The position numbers and the translations under genes are program-made. 64,000 nucleotides of DNA from Capsaspora owczarzaki ATCC 30864 (lineage: Eukaryota > Opisthokonta > Filasterea): NCBI RefSeq assembly GCF_000151315.2, contig NW_011887303.1:10001-74000 (forward strand), given 5' to 3'. This document shows positions 1 through 12,389 of the stretch, piece by piece. The notes under the pieces are model-generated. The model was not told the DNA's origin and searched no databases. It was given only the letters and a program-made list of their open reading frames with translations. How positions within the stretch are numbered: the stretch's first letter is position 1; each line of letters begins with the position of its first letter.

Positions 1-3000
1 TCATGGGTCGTTGCCAGCAGTGCCTCTTGGTCTTGCACCACTTGCAGAATGAGCCAATCTTCATGGACTAGCCACGGCGGACCACACGAGGACAATCCCG
101 TACCAGGTGCCGGTGTGAAGGCGGCGGCAGCCTCCCCCAGTACGTCCAACCGACCGGAGGGGCCGACAGCGCTGGGCATGGGTGTGGCGGCATGGGCCAA
201 CCCGGGTAATGTATCACGGCGGCGCTTGACAGAAATTCCACTCTCAAACTGTTGCTGTGGCGGCGGCGGTCGCTTTTCAGCAAGACCTCGCAGAGCGTGC
301 AGCTGGGACCGAGGCAGACTCCTGAGCTCATGCAACCGATCATTGGCAACCGCTTCGCGCGCCTTGGCCGCCTGTGCGCGGCGGTACTTGGCGATGGTTT
401 TGGCTGCAGGCTGGAACCGTGCGAGGCCGTCGCTATACAACGGCAGGTAGAGCGAATCGAGCGCTAAATGTTGTCCATCGTCGCTGTCGTCATCCGGCTG
501 GTAGGTCACCCAGGCGTGCTCGGGCTGGGGTGACGAAGACTCTGCGACGTTGTCAGCGTTGCCTTCGTCTGCGTCTGCGGTTTCTGCTTGTGCGGCTGGT
601 CCGCCAGTCTCGTTGCCCAGGTTGTCCTGCTGTCCACCTCCCGGGTCAGTGATGTGGCGCTCCCGAAAAAAATGGTGGTGCGAACGAGCTTCGCTGCGGT
701 CCTTGTCGAGAATGAGACCAGCACCCGCGGTGGTGGTGGTGGTGTTGGTGGTGCTGGTGGTGGTGGTTGCGGCCTGCTGGTTGGAGTCACGGCGTCGATG
801 TTCGGAATCCAGTGTCGTCAGGCCGCTCAAAGCGTTGCCGCTGGTAAGGTTGTTGACACTGACATCAAGGCCGTGAATTGGAAAATTTCCAGCCTCTCTC
901 CGAAGCTGGGCGTCGCTTGGGTTATTCCCGGCGACATCGTCGCCACGCCGGTAGAACACGAGGTCGTTGTTGCTGCTGTCCAGACTCGGGTGGATGGGCA
1001 GGCCAGCACTACCAGATTGCACACCGTTCGGCGCCTGGCCGGCACTCGAAAGAGCGTCGCGGCCATCAGAACTGTCGCTCACACCTCGGCGGTCGACAGA
1101 CAAGAGTGCTTCTGTCGCTTGACGCATGGCCTCCAGGCTCGACAGCTCTTGCAGCTTTTCGTGTTGCAGCTCGGTGGGATGGGCGGGGTCGTGCTCGAGC
1201 GTCACAACCGTGAGCATATCGACGTCGCGCAAATCGGATGTGGTGACAATCGAGGATATGGGCGTCGTCCAAAACTCGTACATGTTTTCGAGGTAGCGGA
1301 GAGCAAATCGCATGACACCGGTCAGCTGCTGCTCAATGCTGGAAAGTTCAGCTGCTTGTTTGGCGCTTGCGGCATCCGCAGCGACACCGCCTGAAGGAGA
1401 TTCTTGGGCAGAATCGCGCGTCTTTTCCACCTCCATCGAAACAGGCTGTGCTGTTGCACTCGACGAGTGCTCGTTGCCGGCATCGTCAGCAGCTCGGTGC
1501 TTGTTGTGGTGGTGGTGATGGTGCTGCCCAGCCTCGGCATCCACCAACGGAATCGCCTCGTTGAATTCAGACAGCTCGTCGGCTTGCTCGCGACGCAGCT
1601 GCAGGGAAGCAATGCGGTCAGACTCGTCCTCGACAGAAGCAAGCGTCTGGGCGATTTGCTTGTCAGTCAGCTCGGGACCCGAGCGTGCCGGCTTTCCGGT
1701 TGATTGTTGCTGGTGCAGCACAAACGTCGAACTCGAAATGCCCTGCTCGGAGCTGGATGCCAGAGAGGCATTCAGCCCCGCATGGTCGCTAAAGAGATCA
1801 CGCAGGTCGCCTTGCTTCAAAAAGTCTGGCGTAAAGCCGCCATCGTTGATCACCATGCTGTCAAGCAGACGCTTTTGATTGGCGCGACGCAAAATATTCT
1901 CCTCAATCGTGCGCTCGCTGATGAGGCGGTAAATGTGCACGTCCCGCGTTTGACCAATACGATGTGCTCGATCCTGCGCTTGTGCATCCCACACAGGGTT
2001 CCAGTCGCTGTCGTAAAAAATGACAGTGTCGGCGCCGGTGAGATTGACGCCCACGCCACCGCTGCGAGTGCTCAGGATGAAGCAAAAGATGCGCTTGTCG
2101 CGGTTGAAGCGCTCCATGAGCACCTGACGCTGCTCAATTGTGGTCGTGCCGTCCAAGCGAAGATACACGTAACCGTGAAAGTTCAAGAACTGCTCGAGCA
2201 CGTCAAGAACGCGCGTCATTTGGGTAAAGATGAGACACTTGTGGCCGCCAGCGCGCAAATCTCGCAGCAACGTATCCAGCACCTGCAGCTTGCCGCAGTC
2301 ATACTGAATCAGACGCTTGTCTGGGAAGGCTGCGCTCATGGCATTCGCAACGGGATGGAATGGCACCGTCAGTGGTGCGACCGCCGAGCCCACAACGTTG
2401 GCGAGCTCGTCTTGAGCCACTTGCACGGAAGGCGGAATGTGCGGAGCATGCAACAAGGCGCTGCCACCCGCGACCGAGGCCGGAGGCACGTACATGACAA
2501 AACGTGACACCACGGGCATCATGTCATCGACGCGCTCATCGACCGAGCGCACCAAGCAGCGGAGCTTGCTGAACGATGCACGAACATCCGCTGATGCAGC
2601 AGAGGGCGCCGTGACGCGAGGAGAAGCGTCCATCAGCATGGTGGAAGGCTGAACGGACGGAAACTCGCACAGTGCCTGCTCAGCTGGGTTGATGGCGCCG
2701 TTCGGCGACAGCTGCACGGCAGAAATCAAGTCCGAGCCGTACAAGGGCCGACGCGCCAGCCGACGCCTGGAAGTTTGAAAAAGACGCTGGACGCGATTCA
2801 AGCGCTCGGCATCCCGCAAGGCCTGCAGCTCTGACGGCAGTTTGCTTCCAGAAGTTGGCACGTTCGACAGGGAGGAGAATCCGTTGCTCGACCCCACCGA
2901 ATGCACTTGGAGAAACTCGTCCAGCGACCCGAAAGCCAGACGTTCAGCTTCGGCCTCAGCCCACTTGCTCGTGGAGCTGTCAAAGTCCACCAAGTTCAGG

Positions 3001-6000
3001 TTGAGAACGGAGGTTGCGAGCAGACCATCGCGGAACGTGTCATCCAACAGAGACGCCGCTGTTCTAATCGCAGGGCGAGCAGTTCGAGCGGCAGTGCCGT
3101 CGTTGTCGTCGTGGTCGTCGTTTACGACAGTGTGCTCGGAATCACAAGATTGCTCGGACGCCCACAACGCCCACAACGCCAGAGGCGACCGCGTTACACT
3201 CGTATTGCCGGCATGCGACAAGACGCAAGTCGACCGAGTTTGGCCCGCAGCAACGCCATGGGAAAGGCCAAGGACAGCGCAAGCGAGGTTGAAGCAACAG
3301 TGAGCCGCGGGGTTGCAAACGGCGTAATGATGGGCCGCGTTTCAAACAGGTCTGGATGACTGCATCAGGACGTTGATGATGGAAACAAAGTTGCCAGATT
3401 GTAACGTCTCCTTGGTGCCGACGTTCGACATGAAATCATCGTACAAGAAACGCTGACGCTTGGAAAGACGGCACGGAATAATGTGCTCATACTTTGAGGG
3501 CATCTGCTTTTCCACGTCCGCCTTGATGCGGCGAAGGATGAATGGACGCAGCACCTTGTGGAGCCTGTTGATGAGCTGCTGGTTCATCACCTCGTTGCCT
3601 TCAATCATGCTGCTGAGAGGATTGGCAAACCATTCGCGAAACTCCTTGTGCGACGCAAACACTTGAGGCATCAAAAAGTGCATCAGCGACCAGAGCTCCA
3701 TGAGGTTGTTCTGGAGGGGCGTGCCAGTCAGCAAGAGCCGTCGCTCGGCCTTAAAGTTGAGCAGCGTTTGCCAGCGCTGGCTCTTTGGGTTTTTAATGTT
3801 TTGTGCTTCGTCCAGGACAAGATAGACCCACTCCTTGCGTCGAAATACGGCATGGTCAGTCACGACGAGCTTGTACGAGGTGATGCAAACGTGGAAAGCG
3901 TTCTGCTTGGACCAGCCGTTTCGCTTCTCCTTGCGCTCACGCGCCGAGCCATAGTATGTCAGAACCTTGAAGCCGGGACACCACTTTTTCAGCTCCATCT
4001 CCCAGTTGAGCATGACACTCGTCGGCACAACGATGAGGTGCGGTCCCCAGATGCCACGATCGCAGGCGAGATGCGCCATCATGGCAATGGTCTGAATGGT
4101 TTTGCCCAGACCCATTTCATCAGCCAGGATACCGTTGAGCTTCTTGTCGTACATGGTAGCCAGCCAGTCAAGTCCGATGTGCTGGTACTCGCGCAGCGGG
4201 TACTTGAGCAGGAATGGCACTCGCGTTTTGACGGACGTTGTCGACAGGCTAAAGCCGGTGGGTTGAATGCTCTGAGCTGCCGCAGCAGCTTCATTCAGGG
4301 CATGTTGGCTTGTATCATCGTCAATCTCAGTGTGGCGACGGGAAGAGTCGCCATTTCCTTGCAAAAACGACAGCAAGTCCTCATCTCGAGCTGTCGCCTT
4401 GGGATTATTGTCAGAGTCAGAGTCAGAGTCAGAGTCAGAGTCAGAGTCAGCGTCAGCGTCAGCGTCGCTTGATGCCGAGTCGTCGTCGCTCGTGACGTCC
4501 TCATCTGCATCAGCGTCCGAGTCTTCTTTGGCGCTCGAGTCCTGCTTGGCATGGGCGCTCTTGGGGTCAGTCGAAGTGACTTGCGATGCGTCACTGTTCG
4601 GAGAAGCATCGGCCTCGATGCGCCGAGATTTGGAGACGTGAGCGGCCTGGGATGGTGTGCGAGCAGCAGTTGACGCACTCGAGTCGTCGTCCGAGTCGTT
4701 TCGACGTCGCTTGCGAGGGCCAGCCGTCGTCGATGTGACCTCGGTGGTGGCGGTGGGGTCGTCCGTCGTTGTTGCAGGCATGTAACCATACCGTTGCAGA
4801 AGCAACTCGATGGGCAGATCTTGCTCGTCGTCAGCCATGAGCTCGGCGAGCTCATTCTCATCTTCGCCTTCCTCGCCAGCATCCTGCTGGAGTGTAGTTT
4901 CGTCATCTTCTTCTTCGTCGTCTTCGTTCATGACGACATCCGCGTCGTTTGCATCGTCGGGATCGTCCTCCCCGGCCTCCGCGACGACAGCGCCAGCTCC
5001 GGCTGGAGTGCCCGCAGCAGGTGGTGGTGCAGAAACGACGGGCACCACAGTCCCGCGGTTGGATCGCCGCAGCGACCGCCCGCGTTCATCTGTGGACGAG
5101 ACAATGGTGACGGTCGGCGCGGTGGTCGAGAGGCCTTCGGCCAGCTGCTCGGAAAACTTGTCTGCCTGACCAACAAGGAGTTCGAGTTGCTTGTCCATTT
5201 CAATGCGTTGTGCTTGCTTGAGCTCGGCTTGTTGCTTGAACTGGGCCACCTTTTCCATGCGCTGCCAAAAGCGGCGCACCGCTTTCGCGAGTTCGGCGCA
5301 GACCTTTTTGCGTCGGCTGACCTCTTGGCGCTCGGCGCGCTGAAGCTGCTCCTTGGCGTCCTCGAAATGGCGCTGGACCATGCGAACCAACTTTTTGCTG
5401 CCGTTCAGCTTGACTTTGCGTTCGGTGGCGAAATCTTTGGCCATCCACGCCATTTCAGCCAGCATGTAGTCCCAGTGTGCACGAGGCCGCGCTGGCTCTT
5501 GCAATTTTGGCAGCCGGTTGACAAACCACAAATTCTCGCGACGCAGCGCCGCCACTCGCGCCATTGTATCCACCTCATGGCGAATGCGATCCTCGAGCAC
5601 CTCTCGCGACGGCTGGTCTTCGTCTGCATGAATGGCAGCAAACGTTGCGGCAAAATCGCGTCGCTGGGGAGGGGCGGTCTGCTCCTGTCGGTGCCGCAAG
5701 AGTTGCTGGATGTTGGACGCGCCCGAGGAGAACAAACCAGACGTGGTGACGTTGGAAAAGCCGGGGCTGACGACACCGGAGGCGCTCGGCGTGATGGCAG
5801 CCGAAGTGGCCAGTTCTGGAACGACACTGGCAGCGTCTCCAAGCAGCGCCATGACCTCGCGCTTTCTTGAGCTTGTTCGTGCTGGTGTACGTGTTGGTGG
5901 TGTCGCTAGGGCGGCTGTTTCAGACAAGGCCGGAGAGTGCAAGTTCGAGGAGGTCGTGTCGGCAGACGCTGCTTCCGAGATGCTGGCCGCGGCGTCGGTC

Positions 6001-6575
6001 GCAAGATGGTGCGCAGCCGCCACATTCAAGCTCACAGAGTGGGATGGTGCCAACCCGGATCTTCGTGTGTGCAGTCCTCCTCCTAACGGAGATGCTGTTG
6101 ATGCTGGTGCTGCTGCACTAGTGTGTGAGTTGGGGGTCAGCCGGGTTGGTGTCGACACTGCACCGCTGGATGTTGCCGAAGAAGCCGGAGCCGTATTCGT
6201 TGTCGTTGTCGTCGTCGTCGTCGTCGTCGTTGAAGTGCTTGTTGCTTCGCCCTCCAGTCGCTTGGCTGCCGCCAGGAGGTGGTCTTGCGCTTTGGCGTCT
6301 GCTGCCACGTCCCAGTTTGGGAAATCCAGCATCGAGTGGTGGTGCTCCAGATAAAACAGCTCTGCCTTCTTGCCGAGGCACATTTGCTTGGACAGCTCAA
6401 ACAGCTGATGCTTTAGTGCGATCGCTTGTTGACGCAGTTGTGCGATGGGCGCAAGCGATGGTGCCGCGTCGCCGCCGGTCGCAACGTGTGTCGCGCTCGC
6501 CGGCAACGGAGCAGCAACGTCCGACACCTCGCCGACATCCATCGGAGCGACGTCCGACGGTGCTGGCTCAGACAT
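1..6575 (-). CDS. SWR1: SWR1/SRCAP/EP400-class chromatin remodelling ATPase (3' partial)
   Basis: Catalytic ATPase expected to exchange H2A.Z into nucleosomes as the core of a SWR1/TIP60-type complex in the nucleus. The start is the ATG at 6575 (MSEPAPSDV); the frame upstream is low-complexity. Exon 1 runs 6575-3198, exon 2 from 3063 past the window edge (donor GTAACG, acceptor TTAG, phase 2). An HSA domain (actin-related-protein binding) lies near residues 360-440, with HWDYMLAEMAWMAKDF. An acidic Asp-Ser run follows near 705-725. ATPase lobe 1 starts near 788, with DEMGLGKT and the DEAQ box VLDEAQNIKNP typical of this class. A long insertion separates lobe 2, which has RSGGVGVNL, DSDWNPVWDAQAQDR and HRIGQTRDVH. 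The edge (PWLVHEDWLILQVVQD) looks like the start of a SANT repeat, as in EP400/Domino. About 17 nt seem missing near 3357 (see findings), so the frame shifts there. Family certain; SRCAP versus EP400 unresolved. Confidence 0.9.
4402..4462 (+). repeat. Coding hexanucleotide repeat (Ser-Asp)n
   Basis: Tandem copies of tcagag followed by tcagcg. On the minus strand this encodes the alternating Asp-Ser/Asp-Ala acidic run of the SWR1-class protein, between the HSA domain and the ATPase. Such tracts usually vary in length between strains. Confidence 0.85.
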
Positions 6576-6939
6576 GTGCAAAAGTGTGTGTGTGTGTGTC
6601 GTTTTGGAGCGGAGAGCTCGGTGTGAAAGTGGCTCTGAGCGTGTTTTTCGTCTGCGCGAATCCGTGTCTAGCGATCGATCTATCCTGTGAGCCAGAGTGT
6701 GGAGGAGTGTGTGTGCAAAGTGGAGCACAGTTCGAGAGTGGCCAGTCAGTGAGGGTAGGGAGCAGAAACAAGCAGAAAAAGAGTCAGACAAGAGTGAGCG
6801 CTTCAGTGACAACTGCCATGTGTGATGGTTGGGGATAAGCAGGGCGAGTTTGCGCTGCATCGGATGAGGATGGATGGAAGGCGAAGGCGAAGGCGAATGG
6901 AGAAGGCGCAAGTGAGTGGCCGTCCATTGGGCGTTGTGG

Positions 6940-6978
<39 letters not shown>

Positions 6979-7848
6979 CTGTTGTTTGTTGATGTCCAAC
7001 CTGGTCAGGGTTCGATGCACTGACACGCTGTGTTGATGGACGCGTCGAGAGTGAGGCCGATCGGACGGCGGATGAGATCTGGTGATGGCAATCGAGGGCC
7101 AACAACAGCGTGCTCAATGCAAAGCCCATACAAATGAGAATACTAATGCAAAACCAATACAAAAAAAAAAAAAAAAAAAAAAAAGGCAGCGATCGCAATA
7201 TGAATTCATCCAATTCGCTCGTGTTGCTGTTTGCTTGGACTGCGATGCGTTTCGGCGACGGGATGCTCGCGATGCGCGTGCGGGTGCGGGTGCGCGTGCG
7301 GGTGCGGGTGCGGGGTGGGGTGGGGCTGGCAAAAGGCGGTGCAGCCGGGACAATGCAGCAAATCAAAAAGCTGTGGCGAATGAGCTGCTCACTAACCCGC
7401 AATGGACAACTTAAAACTGCTTGGGCAGATTTGTTAGCAGCCAGTATAAAGTAAACTTTGCTTCAAAAAGCGAATGCTGCAACCAAAAAATGAAGAAAAA
7501 AATGAAAAAATAAAAAATAAAAAACAGCACTGAAAAAATCAATCAATTTGGATTTTGGCGGGAAAAAAAAAAAAAAGAAAAAAAAAAGAAAAAAGGAAGT
7601 CAAGGCAAAAATGGCATCGCAATTGTGACGAAGCAGCAGACAAGCAAAAGAGCAACGTAGGAACCGAACACCAGTCAAAAGGCGATGTGCGGCAGCGCGA
7701 GCAGAACACAGAAAAAAAACGAACGAAAAACGAAGAACAGGCACCTCGCTCAGCTCACGCAGCTCAGACGCATGTTGTGGCTGCGAGTCCCTCTTTGACA
7801 AAACCCAGCTCAAAGTCAACCACATCCAACAATTGAAAAAGCCCAGAA
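6576..7848. promoter_or_regulatory. Intergenic: upstream region of the SWR1-class gene
   Basis: About 1.27 kb between two minus-strand genes. It holds a (CT)n microsatellite at 6942-6976, an A-run around 7159-7184, a GC-rich (GGGTGC)n-like block near 7275-7320 and A-rich tracts at 7480-7590. I see no conserved coding sequence. It should hold the SWR1 promoter and the 3' UTR of the HAD gene. Confidence 0.5.
6942..6976. repeat. (CT)n microsatellite
   Basis: Uninterrupted CT dinucleotide run about 370 bp upstream of the SWR1-class start codon. Confidence 0.95.
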
Positions 7849-9185
7849 TCATTGTTGTGTTTGCGCGCGCTCTTGCGAAAGAATCCAATCCAAGGCCTCC
7901 TTCACGCCGTGACAGACATGGGTTGCGGGGTGCTCGTCGTGGTTGCCTGGACCCGTGAAACAGCCTGTACGCACGAGGATGCTGTGCCAGCCCGCAGTGT
8001 TGGCGCCCTTGATATCGGACAATGGGTTGTCGCCAACGGCGTACACTCGCGCAATGCGAGCGTCGCCGGAGGAGGCGCCGGCGGGGGTTGCACCACCCTC
8101 GGAGGCGCTTCGCTGTGCAATATCGGCAGCTTGGGCTTCAAGCAGGCGTCGCGCATAGTCGTACACACTGGGGTACGGTTTGCCGTACAACGAGCTGACC
8201 AGCGTTCTGCCGGTCGACTCGAGGAAGACCATCTCGAGACAGCGACGAAACGCACCAAGGGTAATGCGTGGCGTCGCATGCAGGGCACCATAGTCAAAGT
8301 CTGGATTGCCCGAGTGCAACTCCACAAATTGCGGTTCGTTCGGGAGCAGATCGTTGTGGCGACCGGCAATCCGACCATCCCGCGACCGAAGCACATCGGT
8401 GCAAATCTGCAGAGCCGACTCCCAGTCCTCTGGTGACTGGTACAGCAGCACGCTGTGGAAGGGCTCTTCCAACTCCAGCGCCTTCTGCCGCGCAGCCAGC
8501 TCGTCGGTCGTCAGCGTCGCGCTCGTCGCACCAGGCGCCTTGCCCTTCACGGGAACCAAGAATGGGTACTTTTGCAGGAACTCCTGGACTGTCGCAATGT
8601 TGGTAAACCCGGACGAGCGAGCCAGCATGACTGCATTGTCGTGTGAGTGCGAAAGAACGAGCACGCGCGGCTGCTTCTTCTTCTTCTTGTCCTCGTCGTG
8701 CTCTGAACCAGCAGATGGAATGGACGATGTGGCTGTTGCAGCTGTCCCGTCGGGTCGCCTTGAAGCAGCCCAGATCGCTGGCAGTTCGCAGAGCGGCGAG
8801 CTGGCCAAGACCACCTGGTGCGGTGGCAACTCGAACGGGAGGTTGAGCGTCTTGCGCAGCTGCTCTGCCTTGCCCGCCTCGGTCGTGCCCGTGCCGTTTG
8901 TCAAGTAGACGTGTGGGACGGTGATCCGGTGCGGCGGCGCGGGCTCGTTCAGTGCAAGCAGCACGTCGCGTGCGCCAGGCAGCGGCACATACGCCCCAGC
9001 GCCCGCCTGGAACAGCACGCCGTCTGCAGAAACAACGAAATGGTGTTGGGGGTTAGGGTTGGTGGTTGCAGTGCGATATGGAGATTGATCGCGTCCATTG
9101 GCAATGGGTGAGTGAACTGGTAGAGCTCGAAACCACAGCAGAACCGCAGAAACTCACCAATGTCAAACGCAATGCCGAACGACAT
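7849..9185 (-). CDS. HDHD5: HAD-superfamily hydrolase, HDHD5/CECR5-like
   Basis: HAD-fold phosphatase-like protein of about 400 residues; the family is mostly mitochondrial and its substrate is unsettled. Exons are 9185-9158 and 9023-7849. The first exon is only 28 nt (MSFGIAFDI plus one base), and the splice rebuilds HAD motif I as FDIDGVLF. The intron has GTGAGT and CTGCAG ends. Motif II is LTNGTGT. The cap region includes LYQSPEDWESALQICTDVL. The C-terminal motif VYAVGDNPLSDIKGAN is the HAD motif IV and is very close to the VGDNPMSD segment of animal CECR5. Length and motif order match that family (about 420 residues in human). All acidic motif residues I can check are present, so it looks catalytically competent. 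A starch- or sugar-specific HAD is unlikely given the cap sequence. Confidence 0.85.
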
Positions 9186-10706
9186 GAGCGGGATTGTACT
9201 GGAACAAAGGAGTGGACTGAACACTCAAACTAGCCTGAATCTACATGTATCAAGCCGTAAACAGCCATGGAGTGTGCTTTTGTTTGCGTTTGAAAACTGC
9301 AAGTCTCAAAACGGCGATGGTCACTCACGACACCCTTTTGATCTGTGTGATGACTCGGTGTCGAATCAAGTCGATCGAGTAGGCGCATTTTTTGGCTTCC
9401 ATCCCCGCAATACTGCTTGAGGGGTGGCTCGATCCGCAAATTCTTACCGCTGATGAATGAACGCGGAAGTTTGTAATAAATTCATTCTTCTCCCTTCCTG
9501 GCTGTATGGCCGCATCACAACATGGAAACCTGCTTAATATGACACTATGTATGCACTTTTATCGGTTTATGAAGGAGGAGGGGCGAAAAGTCGAGTTTGC
9601 GATCGTCAAGTTTTCAATTATCAAAATGTTTAGTTGCTGGTTGTCATTTTTCACTGTTGCCGATTCCCGCCAAATCCACATCGTGCCATTCGCCAGCAAC
9701 ATCACTCTATGGTTGGAAAATATCACCATTAACCCAGTATTTTGGTCGAGAGGCGTTCTAGTAACTATTAGAAGGCGCGAGGTGGTTTCGAGTTTGTGCG
9801 AAAGCAAAGGTGCCAAGCCGAGCGGTCGTCGCACAGTAATCCACCATCCGAGGTATTCAGTGCACACAAAGTCATATTTATGAATTGAATTGAGATGTTT
9901 CATGGCGCACGGCACTCGCCTGCTCACTCTACATGCCATCAAAATGAACGATTTGTTTTTCTTCAAAATTTTGTTTTGTGGTTCGTCCACACTTCGTTGA
10001 GGGTCACGGTTTCGAGAAGCCGACGCACTACTACAATACAGTCGATGGTCAAGCCCGCATATACCTCGGGATGTCGCGCACGAGATGAGGATGGACGTCT
10101 ACAGGTAAATTTGCAAAATGACAAACAGCAACAACCAACAACACACGCATCATACCTCAAACTCGGCAACTGGATCACAGAGCACGTCTGTACCGTGCTT
10201 TTCTAGTTCAATACTGTTCTTTCGAACCATCGCGTCATCTTGCGGATGTGATCACGTCGTATTTTGGTGCTGCAGGCATTTTCGTTGAAACCGATTTTCA
10301 GCATCGCGCTCTCAATCATCCGCTTTAGAGTTATCGTCAGAGTTTTCAGCGTCATCAAGCCTCGGCAACATCATTGGCTTCTTGCTGCGCGATCCTGACC
10401 ACTCGGCATTGCGGCCTCTCCGCTGTCGCGCGAGGTTGTCGAGCTCGCGCCGTCGAAACGAAACGGCTGCACAAGTGCTGTTTGTGATCATTCCCGCCCT
10501 CCTCCGCCCAGCCCTCAGTCCACAGCCGCATCTCAGCCGTCCTCGATATACCAGTGTTTATCTTGATCTCGCCTTGCACGTCTTTTCCGATTGTCAAAGT
10601 GTTTGACGTTTCGTTTTTTTGGTTTTTGGTTTTTTGGTGTTTCAGTCTTTTTTGATTTTTTATTGCTTTTATTTTTTTCTTTTTATTTTTTATTATTTTT
10701 ATTTTT

Positions 10707-10738
<32 letters not shown>

Positions 10739-12389
10739 CATTCTGCGAACGAATCTCTTCTTCCCCTGCTTCGTCCGCCAGCTGCAGTCTCGCAGTCCTT
10801 CCCACCCGGCTTCCACAGTGTCCGAGCCTGAGCGATGCGCGGGTGGCGTGCTCGGTCGCCTTTCCCCTCCAACAATCTCCTCCTAAAGAATGATGATGGT
10901 TGAGATTGACCAAATTGAACGATTGTGTGCATTCATTCATTCATTCGGGGTCGTCAAATTGGTTGCAGGAGGCGATGCAACTGGGACAAGGGTTCGGGGG
11001 GTAAGGCACGCCGCAGATCCACCCAACACAGCGGCACAAAAGCAGGGCGTCGACAGCGCGCTAGGGGCGGCTTTGACGAGAGAGCGCACTGAAATAATAC
11101 AAAAAAAAAAAAAAAGACCAACGTTTATTTTTTTTTTTTCTGTTTGCTTTGCATTACGAATGAGTGGACATTTTGGATTTGGGATTGGATTTTTTTTTTT
11201 TTTTTTTTTTGTTTTTGGTGGATGCCTGGCTCAAGTGCTCGAACTGTCAAGCAGCAACAGCAACGAAAGCCCCCAAACCCGAGCCCTCTCCTTTCGTCCT
11301 TCCCTGCCCTGGTTGCCCGTTTGGTTGGTCGGAGCGATGAGTGGATGTCCCCTTGTTCCGTCGCCTTGTTCCCTTCTCACCACACACACACACACACGCT
11401 CGCTCTCTCTCTCTCCACTGCAATGTCTACTCTCCTTCATCTCTCATTGCTTTTGCTCTCGTCATTCCCGCCCAATTGCGGGGCGCCCCCCCCCCCCACC
11501 CCCTCCCTTAGGCTGCGTGTGGGGCAAGAAGAGAGGCTGGGATTTCGAACGTTGTTTGCCAACCCGCCCCGACCCCGAAACCCGCTCCTCTCCCGCCCCA
11601 CTCACCCCGCCCTCCTTTCCAATGCCCACTCCTTGTCTCACGTCCATTCGGCGCGTGTTGGGGGCCCCGCCGACGCTGCTCCTCCCAAAAACACAAAGTG
11701 ACACACATTTGAGCGAGTCGTTTTTTTTTTTGGTTTTTATTTATTATTATTTATTATTTATTATTATTTATTATTATTGTATTTATTATCTTGATGTTCA
11801 TTATGATGATTCCCCCCCCCCCTTTTGCTGTTCTTTGTTCGTTCGAGTTCCGGACGTTGACCGCTGTGTCGTTGATAATGTTGATACGACAATCCTCTCT
11901 TTGTGCAGGCTGAACTTCGACCACATCTTGGTTGTTCGCACAAAATCTTGTTTGGACTTTTTCGCTTCTTTTCTCAGTTTTTTTTGGTTGTTTTTTTTTC
12001 TGTTTTTCTGAGTTATTCTGGTGGGGACGCTTTTTGTGAGACGCCCTCGAATGATGCAAAACACGAGCAAAAAACAAACAACTGCAAGATGTCCATTTTC
12101 GTACTTGCTGGATCTCTCGCTCACTTTGATCATCCCGCTGCCATTGATATTGGTTCTGATGATACAGAGAGAAGAAACAAACAAAGGTCCTGGATCCACC
12201 TGGCGCCATTTCCTCCCCCCCCCTCCCGGTTGCAACCTTCCAGACAACGGGTGGCTGCTGGACAAGTCCTGGACAAGTCCCACACTCGAATCATTCTCCA
12301 ACCCCTTTTGTTTGCGCGCTTGTCGACCCAAAACGCTCTCGCTTGCTCACGAACACGGCCAAAAGCAGAGTACATACGTGCTGGCAACC
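9186..12389. promoter_or_regulatory. Gene-poor divergent promoter region (HDHD5 / KSR)
   Basis: About 3.2 kb between the divergent HAD and KSR starts. The only long open frames are low-complexity (Phe/Ser/Lys runs from T- and A-tracts) and carry no recognisable domain. It contains long poly(T) and poly(A) tracts at 10700-10730, 11100-11215 and 11720-12010, C-runs near 11490 and 11813, a CA run at 11381-11398 and a TTA-rich block at 11740-11790. An inverted repeat sits near 9798-9836 (gtgcga / tcgcac). I recognise no tRNA or snRNA. Confidence 0.45.

Noticed and set aside
588-4472. Long plus-strand open frames (588-1394, 1704-2507, 3558-4472)
   Set aside because: They lie exactly antisense to the SWR1-class exons, have no domain of their own and arise from the codon bias of the minus strand.
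6576-6911. Upstream in-frame extension of the SWR1-class protein to 6911
   Set aside because: The added residues come from low-complexity THTHT and SPSPS repeats in the leader; MSEPAPSDV is a better start.
9780-9870. Possible small RNA with a gtgcga/tcgcac stem
   Set aside because: Only a six-base stem; no tRNA arms or conserved boxes, so not called as an RNA gene.
10890-12011. 373-residue plus-strand open frame
   Set aside because: Composed of Phe, Ser and Tyr runs from homopolymers, with no conserved block.
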